Assembly: GCA_027492915.1 (NCBI GenBank)
Contig: JAPUDW010000137.1
Span: 1-64,000, forward strand
Reading direction: 5' to 3'
DNA: 64,000 nt
Origin: Bacteroidota bacterium
GTDB taxonomy: Bacteria; Chloroflexota; Anaerolineae; Aggregatilineales; Phototrophicaceae
Position 1 is the first letter of the stretch. Each line of letters opens with the position of its first letter. Below, piece after piece: positions 29,572 through 38,001 of this stretch. The position numbers and the translations under genes are program-made. The notes under the pieces are model-generated. The model saw only the letters and a program-made list of their open reading frames with translations. It had not been told where the DNA came from and did not search any database.

Positions 29572-30600
29572 ATGAACACTTTAATCGTCCGCCGCTTACT
29601 ACAAGCTATTCCGACTTTGTTCGGGATTTCGATCCTGTCTTTTATGCTCATGCTGGCAACCCCCGGCGATCCAATCACGACCATTACCTTCAACCCGAAT
29701 TCGAACCCTGAAACCACTATGATTTTGCGCCGTCAGCTCGGCCTCGACCAGCCGCCGCTGGTGCAGTATCTCTACTGGTTAATCGGGAACGATTGGCGCA
29801 AGATTGACATCGACGGGGATGGTGAAGGTGATGTCATGGGCACGCGGCAGGGTGTGCTGCGCGGCGATTTCGGCCAATCCATCGGCTTGAAGCGTCCCGT
29901 CCTCAGCATCATTGTCGAACGTATTCCGGCAACGCTGCTGCTGGCGATTCCGGCGGTACTTATCGGCTATTTGATCGGTATGGTCATTGGCGTGTTGGCG
30001 GCGATCTGGCACAACAGTTGGTTTGACCAGTTGTCACGGGTGCTGTCGGTATTCGGCAGCGCGATACCGGCCTTCTGGCTCGGTCTCATCCTCATCATCT
30101 TATTTAGTGTCAATCTCGGTTGGCTGCCAATGGGCGGGATGCGCGACATTACCAGAGTCGATACGGGATTTAATATTGCCGAGAGTTTGCGCTATATGGT
30201 GATGCCCGTGACGGTGCTTTCACTCGGTATTGTTGCGGTCGTTTCACGTTACACCCGTATTCAGGTGTTGGAAGTGTTGGGGCAAGATTACGTCCGCACG
30301 GCCTATTCCAAAGGCTTGAGCAATTTCTACGTTAACTTCTATCATGTCGCCCGTAACGCCCTCATCCCCATCATCACCCTTTTGGGCGGCGCACTCGGCG
30401 CGCTGTTGGGCGGCGCGGTCATCATCGAACAGGTTTTTAGTTGGCCGGGGCTGGGACGGTTGGTGATCGAGGCGGTTTCGCAGCGTGACTATCCCCTCAT
30501 CATGGGCAGCGTGGTCATCAGCGGGTTTATGTATATTCTAGGATTACTGTTTAGCGACATTTTGTACGGCTTAATCGACCCGCGCATCCGGCTTTCATAG
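29572..30600 (+). CDS. ABC transporter permease, DppB/OppB type
   Basis: This 342-residue inner-membrane permease belongs to the peptide/nickel (oligopeptide) importer class. The N-terminal TM helix and RRLLQAIPTLFGISILSF are characteristic. Between the first helix and the second comes a loop with DIDGDGEGD (about 82-90), an insertion common in DppB homologues from Chloroflexota-type genomes. The conserved EAA loop of permeases is LGQDYVRTAYSKGLSNF near residue 236. With the next gene it forms the heterodimeric channel. No ATPase or binding protein is nearby, so these must be elsewhere or lost. Confidence 0.9.
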   Translation: MNTLIVRRLLQAIPTLFGISILSFMLMLATPGDPITTITFNPNSNPETTMILRRQLGLDQPPLVQYLYWLIGNDWRKIDIDGDGEGDVMGTRQGVLRGDFGQSIGLKRPVLSIIVERIPATLLLAIPAVLIGYLIGMVIGVLAAIWHNSWFDQLSRVLSVFGSAIPAFWLGLILIILFSVNLGWLPMGGMRDITRVDTGFNIAESLRYMVMPVTVLSLGIVAVVSRYTRIQVLEVLGQDYVRTAYSKGLSNFYVNFYHVARNALIPIITLLGGALGALLGGAVIIEQVFSWPGLGRLVIEAVSQRDYPLIMGSVVISGFMYILGLLFSDILYGLIDPRIRLS

Positions 30601-30609
30601 GAGAACATC

Positions 30610-31542
30610 ATGGCTGAGGGATTGGTAAATAACATCGCAGACCCGACCCTTGCGGTCACTCAAATCAATGAACTCCCTAAAGCTTCACGTTCATTGTGGG
30701 GCGAAGCCTTCAAGAACTTGCGGCGTGATAAGCTGACGATGTTTGCATTAACGGTGCTAATCCTGCTGACGTTGGCTTGCGTGTTCGCACCACCCCTGCT
30801 CGAAAATGTACTGGAACTCAACGGCAACCGTACCGATGTCGTCAACCGCTACAAGCTCCCCGGTTACAAGAACAACATCCTCGGCACCGACCAACTTGGC
30901 CGTGACCAATTGGTACGCCTATTGTACGGTGGGCGTGTGTCGTTGGGCGTAGCTTACGGCGCGAGCATCATGTCGATCACCATCGGCCTGATCGTAGGCA
31001 TGATTGCCGGTTTTTACGGCGGCATTGTCGATGATATTGTGAGCTGGTTTATCAGCACCCTATCATCCATACCAAGCATCTTTCTACTCATATTAGTCTC
31101 GGTGGTCTTTGCACCCACGGCGGAAGTTCTCATCGTGTTACTCGGTTTACTCGGCTGGGTGGGGACATGCCGCCTCGTGCGCGGCGAGGTGCTGTCGCTC
31201 AAAGAACGCGAATTTGTGGTCGCCGCACGGGCGCTTGGTGCGCCGCCTTCACGGATTTTTATACAGCACTTGTTCCCGAACGTGGTGTCGCTGGTCATCA
31301 TCTCGCTGACGATTGATGCCGGAACACTGATCTTGGTCGAGTCCGGCCTAAGCTATTTAGGCTTGGGTGTGCGCCCACCGACACCCTCGTGGGGCAATAT
31401 GCTCGCCGAGTCGCGCAAATTCCTAACCACCGGTACCCATCTCATCGTTTGGCCGGGGGTTATGATTATCATCGTCGTGCTGTGCTTCTTCCTTGTGGGT
31501 GATGGCCTGCGTGACGCGGTTGACCCGCGCCAAAAGAAATAG
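30610..31542 (+). CDS. ABC transporter permease, DppC/OppC type
   Basis: This 310-residue partner of the preceding permease has an N-terminal TM, the LGTDQLGRDQLVRLLYGGR periplasmic-loop motif of DppC proteins, and the EAA-like segment LVRGEVLSLKEREFVVAARALGA (shown in part). It starts 9 nt after the upstream stop, with TAGGAG before the ATG, so both are translated from one transcript. C-terminal VGDGLRDAVDPR is the typical family ending. The substrate (di- or oligopeptides, or a related compound) is assigned by family only. Confidence 0.92.
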   Translation: MAEGLVNNIADPTLAVTQINELPKASRSLWGEAFKNLRRDKLTMFALTVLILLTLACVFAPPLLENVLELNGNRTDVVNRYKLPGYKNNILGTDQLGRDQLVRLLYGGRVSLGVAYGASIMSITIGLIVGMIAGFYGGIVDDIVSWFISTLSSIPSIFLLILVSVVFAPTAEVLIVLLGLLGWVGTCRLVRGEVLSLKEREFVVAARALGAPPSRIFIQHLFPNVVSLVIISLTIDAGTLILVESGLSYLGLGVRPPTPSWGNMLAESRKFLTTGTHLIVWPGVMIIIVVLCFFLVGDGLRDAVDPRQKK

Positions 31543-31551
31543 TCCCTACCT

Positions 31552-31614
31552 AACCCCATCTCGATATGATTACCTCCCTGTTAAGATGGGAGGCTGCGTA
31601 GCGTGGGTGGGGTT
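31552..31614. repeat. Nested palindromic element after the permease operon
   Basis: An inner stem CCTCCC/GGGAGG (31573-31593) lies inside an outer AACCCCA/TGGGGTT pair (31552-31614). It starts 10 nt after the dppC-like stop and may end its transcript. The G-rich right arm resembles the elements at 4347 and 36984. Confidence 0.6.
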
Positions 31615-31698
31615 TCTTATACTTTCCAGTTGCACCCCCTTTCCGCTACAATCATGGGATGAACCTTCTGACTTCCTACCTTTATAGGACAACCTTAG

Positions 31699-32502
31699 AT
31701 GGCAGGTAAAGATCGGCACATCCTTGTGACCGGGGGTGGTACTTTCCTCGGTGATAATATCGCGGCGGCTTTGCTGGCCGAAGGCGCACAGGTCACGCTT
31801 CTGGTACGCCCCGGCGCGGAGGACAAACTCGGCCCGTTAGCGCAGCGCGTCCGCTGGATCGCAGCCGATGTGTGGAATCCGGCGAGTTTGCGCGGGCGGG
31901 CGCGGGGTCATGCCAGCGTCATTCACACCGTCGGCAGCATGGTAGCCGATCCGGCACAGGGTTCCGACCATCACCGCCTAAACTTCCTATCCGCCCGAAA
32001 CGTCGCCAATATGTGCGTCAGCGACGGTGTGCCGCATATGGTGCTGATGAGCAGTGTCCGCGCCCCGTGGGTGAATGGTAATTACCTCCGTGCCAAGCGT
32101 GAGGCCGAAGCATATATGGCGCGGGTTGGCCTCGCCTCAACGGTGATCCGTGCGCCGGTGGCCTATATGCGTGGCGAACGCCGCCATCCGTTCTATGTGC
32201 TGATGACTATCCTCGGCAGCACGCCGGTTGTGTCGTGGTTCTGGTTCGGGCGGGCAGCCCCCATGCCGGTCGATATGCTGGCGCGGGGTGTGGCACGCAT
32301 TACCCTCGACAAAAACCGCACCAAGTCGATTTACTATGCGCCCGACCTGCGTAAGCGCAATACCGCCCGCGAAGCCCGCCGTGCCGCACCCGTGCTGCCC
32401 AACGAAAGTTTGCCTCAGCAGCGGCAGGTGCATCCGTTTGAACTGCTCGATGAAGACACGCCGTTTGGCTGGCTGCCACCCGATACAAAGGACGACAAAT
32501 AG
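31699..32502 (+). CDS. NAD(P)-binding atypical SDR (NmrA/NDUFA9-like)
   Basis: This 267-residue Rossmann protein has the nucleotide motif TGGGTFLG (about 11-18) after the first strand. Members of the atypical short-chain dehydrogenase group often lack the YxxxK catalytic pair; here MSSV...NYLRAKREAE gives YLRAK, which could be the Tyr/Lys pair. The C-terminal part is Arg/Pro-rich and disordered-looking. It could be a reductase, epimerase or redox sensor. The preceding palindrome separates it from the permeases, and it is likely a single-gene unit. Confidence 0.72.
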   Translation: MAGKDRHILVTGGGTFLGDNIAAALLAEGAQVTLLVRPGAEDKLGPLAQRVRWIAADVWNPASLRGRARGHASVIHTVGSMVADPAQGSDHHRLNFLSARNVANMCVSDGVPHMVLMSSVRAPWVNGNYLRAKREAEAYMARVGLASTVIRAPVAYMRGERRHPFYVLMTILGSTPVVSWFWFGRAAPMPVDMLARGVARITLDKNRTKSIYYAPDLRKRNTAREARRAAPVLPNESLPQQRQVHPFELLDEDTPFGWLPPDTKDDK

Positions 32503-32759
32503 ACTCTTATAAAGTTCTTATCTTCCCTGCGTTTTACTCTTCTGTGTGATGAACTTTGTTATGCATTTTCGTATCTTCGCTGGATTCCCCTTCATCTATT
32601 TGAGTATCATACGAGTATTCAGTAATAGAACTAAATAAGTATCCTTTAATTGCCCTTACATAGTTCGTTGGTACCATTGAGCCATAGGAAACCTTGATCT
32701 AAAGTCAGCATATCCATCCTGAGGTAACACTCTTATTACAAATTGGGATACTACGCCGC

Positions 32760-33857
32760 ATGATTAGTAACCGCAAAGCTGGCTTGTTTGTGCTGCTGGC
32801 TGTCGTTTTCTTCACACTCACACCTTTTTTGGGTACCGACCTTAACAAAATCGATGCTGCATCCGGTAACATTTACTGGGGTGCGCATCTTTTCGGCAAA
32901 CCGCCGGAAGCCGCTGCTTTTCAACCGGGCGGTGGCGTCCACTTCTTCGAGAACAACATCTCACGCAAGGGGATGCCGATTATCGCATGGGGCGCACCGT
33001 GGGAATACCCTGCTGGTACCCTGCTGCGTTTCCAAACCTCCTATTTCAACAATGTCCGCAATCACGGTTCAATCCCGATGTTGGATTGGGGCTCGTTTAA
33101 CCCCAACCTTGGCCCGAACCAACCGAAGTTTAAACTGTCGAACATTGCTCGCGGTGACTTCGATGCCTTCATTACGCAATGGGCGAGGGATGCGAAAGCA
33201 TGGGGGCATCCGTTCTTCCTGCGCTTCAATTGGGAAATGAACGGCAACTGGCAGTTCCCGTGGAGCGCCCAACTCAATGGGAATACTCCCGCTGACTACG
33301 TGGCCGCGTGGCGCCGTGTACATAATATCTTCACTAACGTGGGCGCAACCAACGTTACATGGATTTGGGCACCCAATATCAGCACATGGAATACACTGCC
33401 GATGGCGCAGCTTTACCCCGGTACTGCCTATGTGGATTGGATTGCCTTGGACGGCTACAACTGGGCTGGTTATCAGCAGATGCCGTGGCTGAGTTTTTCA
33501 CAGGTGTTCTCCGGTGACACAAAGCTGGTTTCAAATAGTAAGGACAGCATCAAGGAAATTACCCAACTTGCCCCCGGTAAGCCATTAATGATCGCCGAAT
33601 TTGCGACCGTAGAATCGGGTGATGGTGGCGCGGCCAAAGCGGCTTGGGTTAAAGATGCGTTTAGCAATGCGATCCTCAATAAATACCCGCAGATCAAAGC
33701 AGTGGTCTGGTTCCATTGGGCGGACGGCGGTATGTCATGGCCGCTTGGCTCAAGCTATGCATCGCGTGATGCTTTTGTGGCTGCCATTAGCAATTCAACC
33801 TACTTCTCGAATGTATTCGGGAATCTCGGCCCCGGCAAGATCCCTGCCCGCCGCTAA
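32760..33857 (+). CDS. Secreted GH26 beta-mannanase-like glycosidase
   Basis: This 365-residue protein has an N-terminal signal or anchor segment (LFVLLAVVFFTLTPFLG) and a TIM barrel of glycoside hydrolase family 26. The acid/base Glu is E159 in FFLRFNWEMNGNW, and the nucleophile Glu is E280 in PLMIAEFATVE; both positions match the family. Hydrolysis of beta-1,4-mannan or a related glucan/xylan outside the cell is expected, with retention of configuration. Aromatic residues around the cleft (WIWAPNIS, DGYNWAGY) support sugar binding. The ribosome binding site is weak. The 257-nt gap upstream shows no clear feature. A terminator follows directly. Confidence 0.88.
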   Translation: MISNRKAGLFVLLAVVFFTLTPFLGTDLNKIDAASGNIYWGAHLFGKPPEAAAFQPGGGVHFFENNISRKGMPIIAWGAPWEYPAGTLLRFQTSYFNNVRNHGSIPMLDWGSFNPNLGPNQPKFKLSNIARGDFDAFITQWARDAKAWGHPFFLRFNWEMNGNWQFPWSAQLNGNTPADYVAAWRRVHNIFTNVGATNVTWIWAPNISTWNTLPMAQLYPGTAYVDWIALDGYNWAGYQQMPWLSFSQVFSGDTKLVSNSKDSIKEITQLAPGKPLMIAEFATVESGDGGAAKAAWVKDAFSNAILNKYPQIKAVVWFHWADGGMSWPLGSSYASRDAFVAAISNSTYFSNVFGNLGPGKIPARR

Positions 33858-33879
33858 CAACAGTTTGCACTAAACCTGA

Positions 33880-33910
33880 AAGCCTGTGTTTAACCGCACG
33901 GGCTTTTTTG
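33880..33910 (+). terminator. Rho-independent terminator of the GH26 gene
   Basis: Stem AAGCCTGTG / CACGGGCTT (one bulge or mismatch) is followed by a run of T (TTTTTTGTT). It begins 22 nt after the GH26 stop and ends just before the convergent DinB gene. Confidence 0.85.
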
Positions 33911-33920
33911 TTGCTTTAGC

Positions 33921-34790
33921 TCAACCATCGAGCGCTTCACGGATTTGGGCGAACTGCGGCAGGTGCGATATTTCGTGTCGGGCGAAGTAGGTGGTTTGCG
34001 ACAGCACATTTTGTGCGCCGAACTCGTCATGCCAGCCTTTGCGCCACCAATCGGCAGCCGGCAGCGCCTTGAGCTTCTCGACAAGCTTGTGGCGCAGGTC
34101 GAGATAGCGTTCCAGCACCTCGCCCGTCGATAGCGCTTCTTGGTCTTTTTGCGCCCACACCGCTTTGCTGGCGAGGTTTGGGTTATCCTCCGTCAGCATC
34201 AGGTCAATGCGCTCGCTCAGCAGTTCCTGCGCCATCAGGATATGGGCGAGCAGTTGGTGCATGTTCCATTCGTTGTGCGCGGGTGCAATCAGCAGTTGAT
34301 CGGGTGAGAGGTCGGCAAGCTGTTCCTTGATGATGATCGGATTGCCTTCCAGCGCCTTGAACACCTCTGCCGGAGTCATCTCATCAAAATACCAGATGCC
34401 TTTAAACTCTTTTAACGCGAGGTGATGATCGTGGTTCGTGGTGATTTCCGGCGGCTCACCAAGGAACAGGCTGCCATTGGTGCGGCTGACATACAGGTCA
34501 GGAATATCGGCGTAGGGGATGGTGCGATCCTCGCGCACGGACTGCCAGCCTTTTTCGATGGCGGCGATAATCGTCGGGTCGGTTTCACTTGCTTGCAGGG
34601 TTTGCAGGATGCCCGCCACCGCAATATCGAGGTCGGCGTGGCGCGGGATACCCGCCGCGTTCGAGGCTTTGATCTCCGCCGAGTAAGCCAGCGCCCACAG
34701 CATCTTGGCGAGGTTGTAATACCCACCGGCTTCCAGCCCACGCGCGGTTTGAATGAGGTTGAGCAAATCCACATATTCGTTTGCAGGCAT
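33921..34790 (-). CDS. Two-part protein with C-terminal DinB domain
   Basis: This 289-residue protein has an N-terminal helical region of about 140 residues of unknown function, rich in short helices (LEAGGYYNLAKMLWALAYS), and a C-terminal DinB-type four-helix bundle (about 140-289). Candidate metal His residues lie in HNEWNMHQLLAHILMAQ and FARHEISHLPQFAQ. It is the third DinB-type gene in the window. Start at 34790 has an AAGGGACG site upstream. It is convergent with the GH26 gene. Function unknown. Confidence 0.78.
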   Translation of the reverse strand: MPANEYVDLLNLIQTARGLEAGGYYNLAKMLWALAYSAEIKASNAAGIPRHADLDIAVAGILQTLQASETDPTIIAAIEKGWQSVREDRTIPYADIPDLYVSRTNGSLFLGEPPEITTNHDHHLALKEFKGIWYFDEMTPAEVFKALEGNPIIIKEQLADLSPDQLLIAPAHNEWNMHQLLAHILMAQELLSERIDLMLTEDNPNLASKAVWAQKDQEALSTGEVLERYLDLRHKLVEKLKALPAADWWRKGWHDEFGAQNVLSQTTYFARHEISHLPQFAQIREALDG

Positions 34791-34897
34791 GGCATCGTCC
34801 CTTCTGTCATGTGCGATTGTGCTTAGATTAACGCATAGAAGAAGGAGATTGGCAAGTTAGTAACCATCTATAATCAACAACACTTGCGGCTAGACGC

Positions 34898-36436
34898 TTA
34901 TGCCCTAATAACCCACGTCCGCAGTGAAAGGTTTTCATACACTCCGAAAAGATCAGTCAGGTCAATGATTGAAATGTGCAAAGTTGAGTCTGTGCGCCAA
35001 TAAATGAAAGTCGAATAAATTGATGTATCAAGTGCTAAAGTGACAGGCGTATAGGCCAAGGTTTCTAAATCGACGATGCCGGTCGTCTTTTTTTCGCCAT
35101 CAATCGTATGAATGACAATCCGTTTCTCGTCCGGCGAGATGTCACCCAAGGAATAGTTACCGCTTATGATTTCACGGGTATGATCCGCCGCCAAATCCAC
35201 CAATATAGTTTTGAGTTCTGGTTCATTCCAGTAAGAGGTAATCAGTAACTTTGGCTCGTTATTGTCCAACCACCTGAACGAAACCGAGTCTGCCTGGAAT
35301 AATCCTTTGTGCAAGAGTTTTGCGTTCGTAACGTCAACCACATAGCAGGAAAGCCCTTTTGCTGTCTTTGCTTCCTCCAACACGAACATCAAATCAGGTA
35401 TATCTGACCACCAATTGGTATCCTTAATTTGAAGTTCGGTACATGTGCTAGTGATTGTGCTGCAAGGCAGTTCAGCAATAACTTCTTCGTGTTGAGCGAT
35501 CAAATCATATCGGTAAAATTGATAATGGCTCTGGTTGTAGCCGATGTAATAGTAAAAATACTCTGATGCCTTATAATGTATCTGTTGTGGATAAGGTGTG
35601 CGGAAAAGCTCAAGGATTGTTTTGTTGGCAATATCCAGCGTGTAATAGATAGAGTTGTCATCACCTCTGGCAGTAAAATACAGGACTCCGTCTTCATAGG
35701 TTACTCCGCTAAATGACCAATCTCCTGAGAGTGCAAGCGGAATAGGTTCGCTCCATTTGTCATCCGAATGAGCATAGATAGCGAATAAATAATTGCCACC
35801 CTCATTTTGAATGGGTGTCGATACGAACAGATAGTCAGAGGTTTGTATCTGAATAGGATAGTCCCCGTTATTCTCAATACTTGAGCGAATAATGTCACTC
35901 ATTTCATCGCCCATCTCAGCTCCAAACAGCCCTGTTTCGTAATTTCGTACACGAATATTTTCAGGAGGATTGGAGAAAAAAAGACCCCAATATAATCCCT
36001 CGTCACACGGGTACACTTCCGGTTCTTGTATGCTAAATAAGCCTGTTTCACGGTCAAACTCAAATAAGGAAAGTGTGGGTGGGCATCCGCCTTGCATATC
36101 AGGTGGCGATTCAGATACTTCAAAATTGCCATTTTGCAAACGGTCGGTCTGAAAGGAAAATGCTTTTAATTCATCTGGTACAGGGAAAGTCTCCCATTGT
36201 TTCGCCTCTGTCCCCAGAAAATAAACAACTTGGTTAAAGTAATCCGCGTTGAGTTCGGCAAGTGTCTCAACGACTTCCACATTGGCAGTCAGCACCGCTT
36301 CAGGTTTGAGAACAGGCAGAGAGGCAGCAATAGCCTGAACATCGTCATTTCTTTGTGCAGCAACTAAGGCGGTCGGCGCACTAACGAGAGCCAAAGATAG
36401 AGAAGCCACTAGCGTAAACAATCGTTTGTTGTTCAT
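34898..36436 (-). CDS. Exported propeller-like protein, unknown function
   Basis: This protein of about 512 residues begins with a signal peptide (MNNKRLFTLVASLSLALVS, likely cut after VAA). The mature part is beta-rich, with repeated strand patterns such as SDYLFVSTPIQN, DGVLYFTARGDDNSIYYTLD and ISPDEKRIVIHTIDGEKK, suggesting a PD40-like beta-propeller. It holds several Cys that could form disulfides. I use the ATG at 36436 (AGGACGG site upstream) instead of the upstream in-frame start at 36496, which would put 20 extra residues before the signal peptide. No catalytic motif is visible. Confidence 0.75.
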   Translation of the reverse strand: MNNKRLFTLVASLSLALVSAPTALVAAQRNDDVQAIAASLPVLKPEAVLTANVEVVETLAELNADYFNQVVYFLGTEAKQWETFPVPDELKAFSFQTDRLQNGNFEVSESPPDMQGGCPPTLSLFEFDRETGLFSIQEPEVYPCDEGLYWGLFFSNPPENIRVRNYETGLFGAEMGDEMSDIIRSSIENNGDYPIQIQTSDYLFVSTPIQNEGGNYLFAIYAHSDDKWSEPIPLALSGDWSFSGVTYEDGVLYFTARGDDNSIYYTLDIANKTILELFRTPYPQQIHYKASEYFYYYIGYNQSHYQFYRYDLIAQHEEVIAELPCSTITSTCTELQIKDTNWWSDIPDLMFVLEEAKTAKGLSCYVVDVTNAKLLHKGLFQADSVSFRWLDNNEPKLLITSYWNEPELKTILVDLAADHTREIISGNYSLGDISPDEKRIVIHTIDGEKKTTGIVDLETLAYTPVTLALDTSIYSTFIYWRTDSTLHISIIDLTDLFGVYENLSLRTWVIRA

Positions 36437-36695
36437 TTGCCGTCCTAATCCTCGCAAACACCAAAGTGCCTTTGCTTCCAACTTGTCACTTGCCACTTAA
36501 AACTATAAACTAAGTTTACTTTCGGTTAACCCGACAAACTGTACTCAAACCCTCCGCTAACCCGCTTAACATTCGCACTCCCTCAAAACCGTTAGCGTCA
36601 ACCGCCCTTAAAAGCTACCAAATGGTCTTCCAAATGGTCACCCTTTCGCCGTCTATTTCTGCTAACCTGTTGACAGAGCCAACCGCATCTGGCTT

Positions 36696-36736
36696 CCTCC
36701 ATCGCTTGCGGGGAGGTGTCGCGTCAGCGACGGAGG
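36696..36736. repeat. REP-like palindrome
   Basis: Arms CCTCCATCGCT and AGCGACGGAGG (one mismatch) enclose a 19-nt loop with the secondary motif GGGGAGG. Palindromes of the form CCTCCGTCGCT...AGCGACGGAGG are a common intergenic repeat type in bacteria. Confidence 0.65.
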
Positions 36737-36983
36737 GGGTTTCCTCTGCAACTTAACAACTTATTTCGCGCCGCATTTGCTGCATACTCAGCGTATTTGA
36801 CTGGAAACTTGAGACTTGTCACTTGAAATGATAACTACTTTGGCAATCTTGGCGGCGGCAGGCTTTCACACCACTTTTCGCCAAATTTGCCAATACACTA
36901 GCCGAGGATTAAAACGCTTGGTAAAACAATTGCCATTTGAAATTGCCGAAATCGGTACGCGCCAAATCTGCAACGGCCTTACT

Positions 36984-37021
36984 CCCTTCCCTGTTACTAC
37001 GGGGAAGGGTTGGGGATGGGG
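36984..37021. repeat. REP-like palindrome with G-rich tail
   Basis: Perfect 8-bp arms CCCTTCCC / GGGAAGGG flank TGTTACTACGG, followed by TTGGGGATGGGGT. It shares the TTACTAYGGGGARGG core and GGGGT end with the element at 4347, supporting a dispersed family. Confidence 0.7.
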
Positions 37022-37332
37022 TATCTGACAACTCCGACTTCGCTGCCAACGACGACATAAAATGCACGAGTGAATCTGAAGAAATTGAAGAATCTTACGA
37101 ATTTTCGGCAAATCGCTCCCTCACATCCGCCGAATAGAATTGTTCAGGAGTGAATTTTGCGAATCAAGTGAATCAAATTGAAGAGAACGACTTGATTGGA
37201 GCTAACCGCTAAATGGCAGCCCACTGCCGCCGCCGCCGCCAAAGCCGCCATAAAATTGCTTTCGTAGGAAGCTGACGACTTTTCTGGAGCTAACAGCCAA
37301 TCGCTAACCGCTGTCTTGTCTTAAGCTGACGA

Positions 37333-37959
37333 CTACCAACTACCGACTACTTGATGCAGCCGCATTTCGAGTTCGCTCAGCATGAAGGCCGTTGCGCCCC
37401 ACACCTTGCGCCCACCGACGTTGTAATAGGTGACGGGTACGCGGCTGCCGTTGAAGTCCCAATCCTCGGTCAGCTTGGTTTGCGGGGCGAGTAGGATTTC
37501 GATGGGCAGCGAAAAAACCGACGCGACTTCATCAGGGTTCGGGTTGTAAACAGGCGGCACAGGGACGAAAGCTACTGTCGGGAACACCTCAAAGTTGCTC
37601 GGCGGGATGTACAGGCGGGAGAGCATACCAATAATCTCGATGCCTTCGCAGATGCCAAGTTCCTCGCAGGTTTCACGCAGGGCGGTCGCTGTGAACGACT
37701 CGTCCTCAGGGTTACGCCGCCCACCAGGGAGGCTGATCTGCCCGCTGTGCGAACTGAGCGTTTCGGTACGCTGGGTGAGGACGATATGCAGGCTGCCATC
37801 CGCTTCGGGATAGGTCAGCATCAGCACACCGGCTTGGCGCGGCACAATGCCCTCCGCAGGTGTTAAGCGGCGGTTCATCGGCGCGAGGTTGGTGTGGGCA
37901 ATCGTCGGGTCAAAGTCCGGCAGGTTGACCGCTTGAGTCAGAATGTCGAGCGTTATCAT
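37333..37959 (-). CDS. Nudix hydrolase, CoA pyrophosphatase-like (NudL/YeaB)
   Basis: This 208-residue Nudix protein has the CoA-ase-specific motif of the YeaB/NudL group: TQRTETLSSHSGQISLPGG (residues 62-80), matching LTxRxxxLxxHxGQVxFPGG. It is followed by a Nudix box LRETCEELGI with the spacing typical of that group. It probably cleaves the pyrophosphate of CoA or its esters, giving 4'-phosphopantetheine and 3',5'-ADP. It lies 42 nt downstream of the protein-isoaspartate methyltransferase-like gene and on the same strand, so it may be the last gene of the E1/E2/JAB operon, though this is not certain. The ribosome binding site is weak. Confidence 0.88.
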   Translation of the reverse strand: MITLDILTQAVNLPDFDPTIAHTNLAPMNRRLTPAEGIVPRQAGVLMLTYPEADGSLHIVLTQRTETLSSHSGQISLPGGRRNPEDESFTATALRETCEELGICEGIEIIGMLSRLYIPPSNFEVFPTVAFVPVPPVYNPNPDEVASVFSLPIEILLAPQTKLTEDWDFNGSRVPVTYYNVGGRKVWGATAFMLSELEMRLHQVVGSW

Positions 37960-38001
37960 GAGCTATCACATCAGGTCGCGGGTTTTAAAACGGAACCGCG
38001 T

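Larger units (their letters stand above)
36437..37332. other. Long gap, repeat-rich, no convincing gene
   Basis: This 896-nt region separates the propeller gene and the Nudix gene. It holds two palindromic elements (36696-36736 and 36984-37021), a CCGCCGCCGCC tract (about 37228) related in inverted form to sequence near 7220, and A-rich low-complexity stretches. The small frames present (such as 36816-37028) overlap the palindromes and have no support. Confidence 0.5.

Noticed and set aside
29817-29843. DIDGDGEGD in the DppB-like permease as an EF-hand calcium site
   Set aside because: It looks like an Asp-rich loop insertion seen in homologues; a complete EF-hand helix-loop-helix is not evident.
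36816-37028. 70-codon plus-strand frame in the 36.4-37.3 kb gap
   Set aside because: It overlaps the palindrome at 36984, has no ribosome binding site and no recognisable product.
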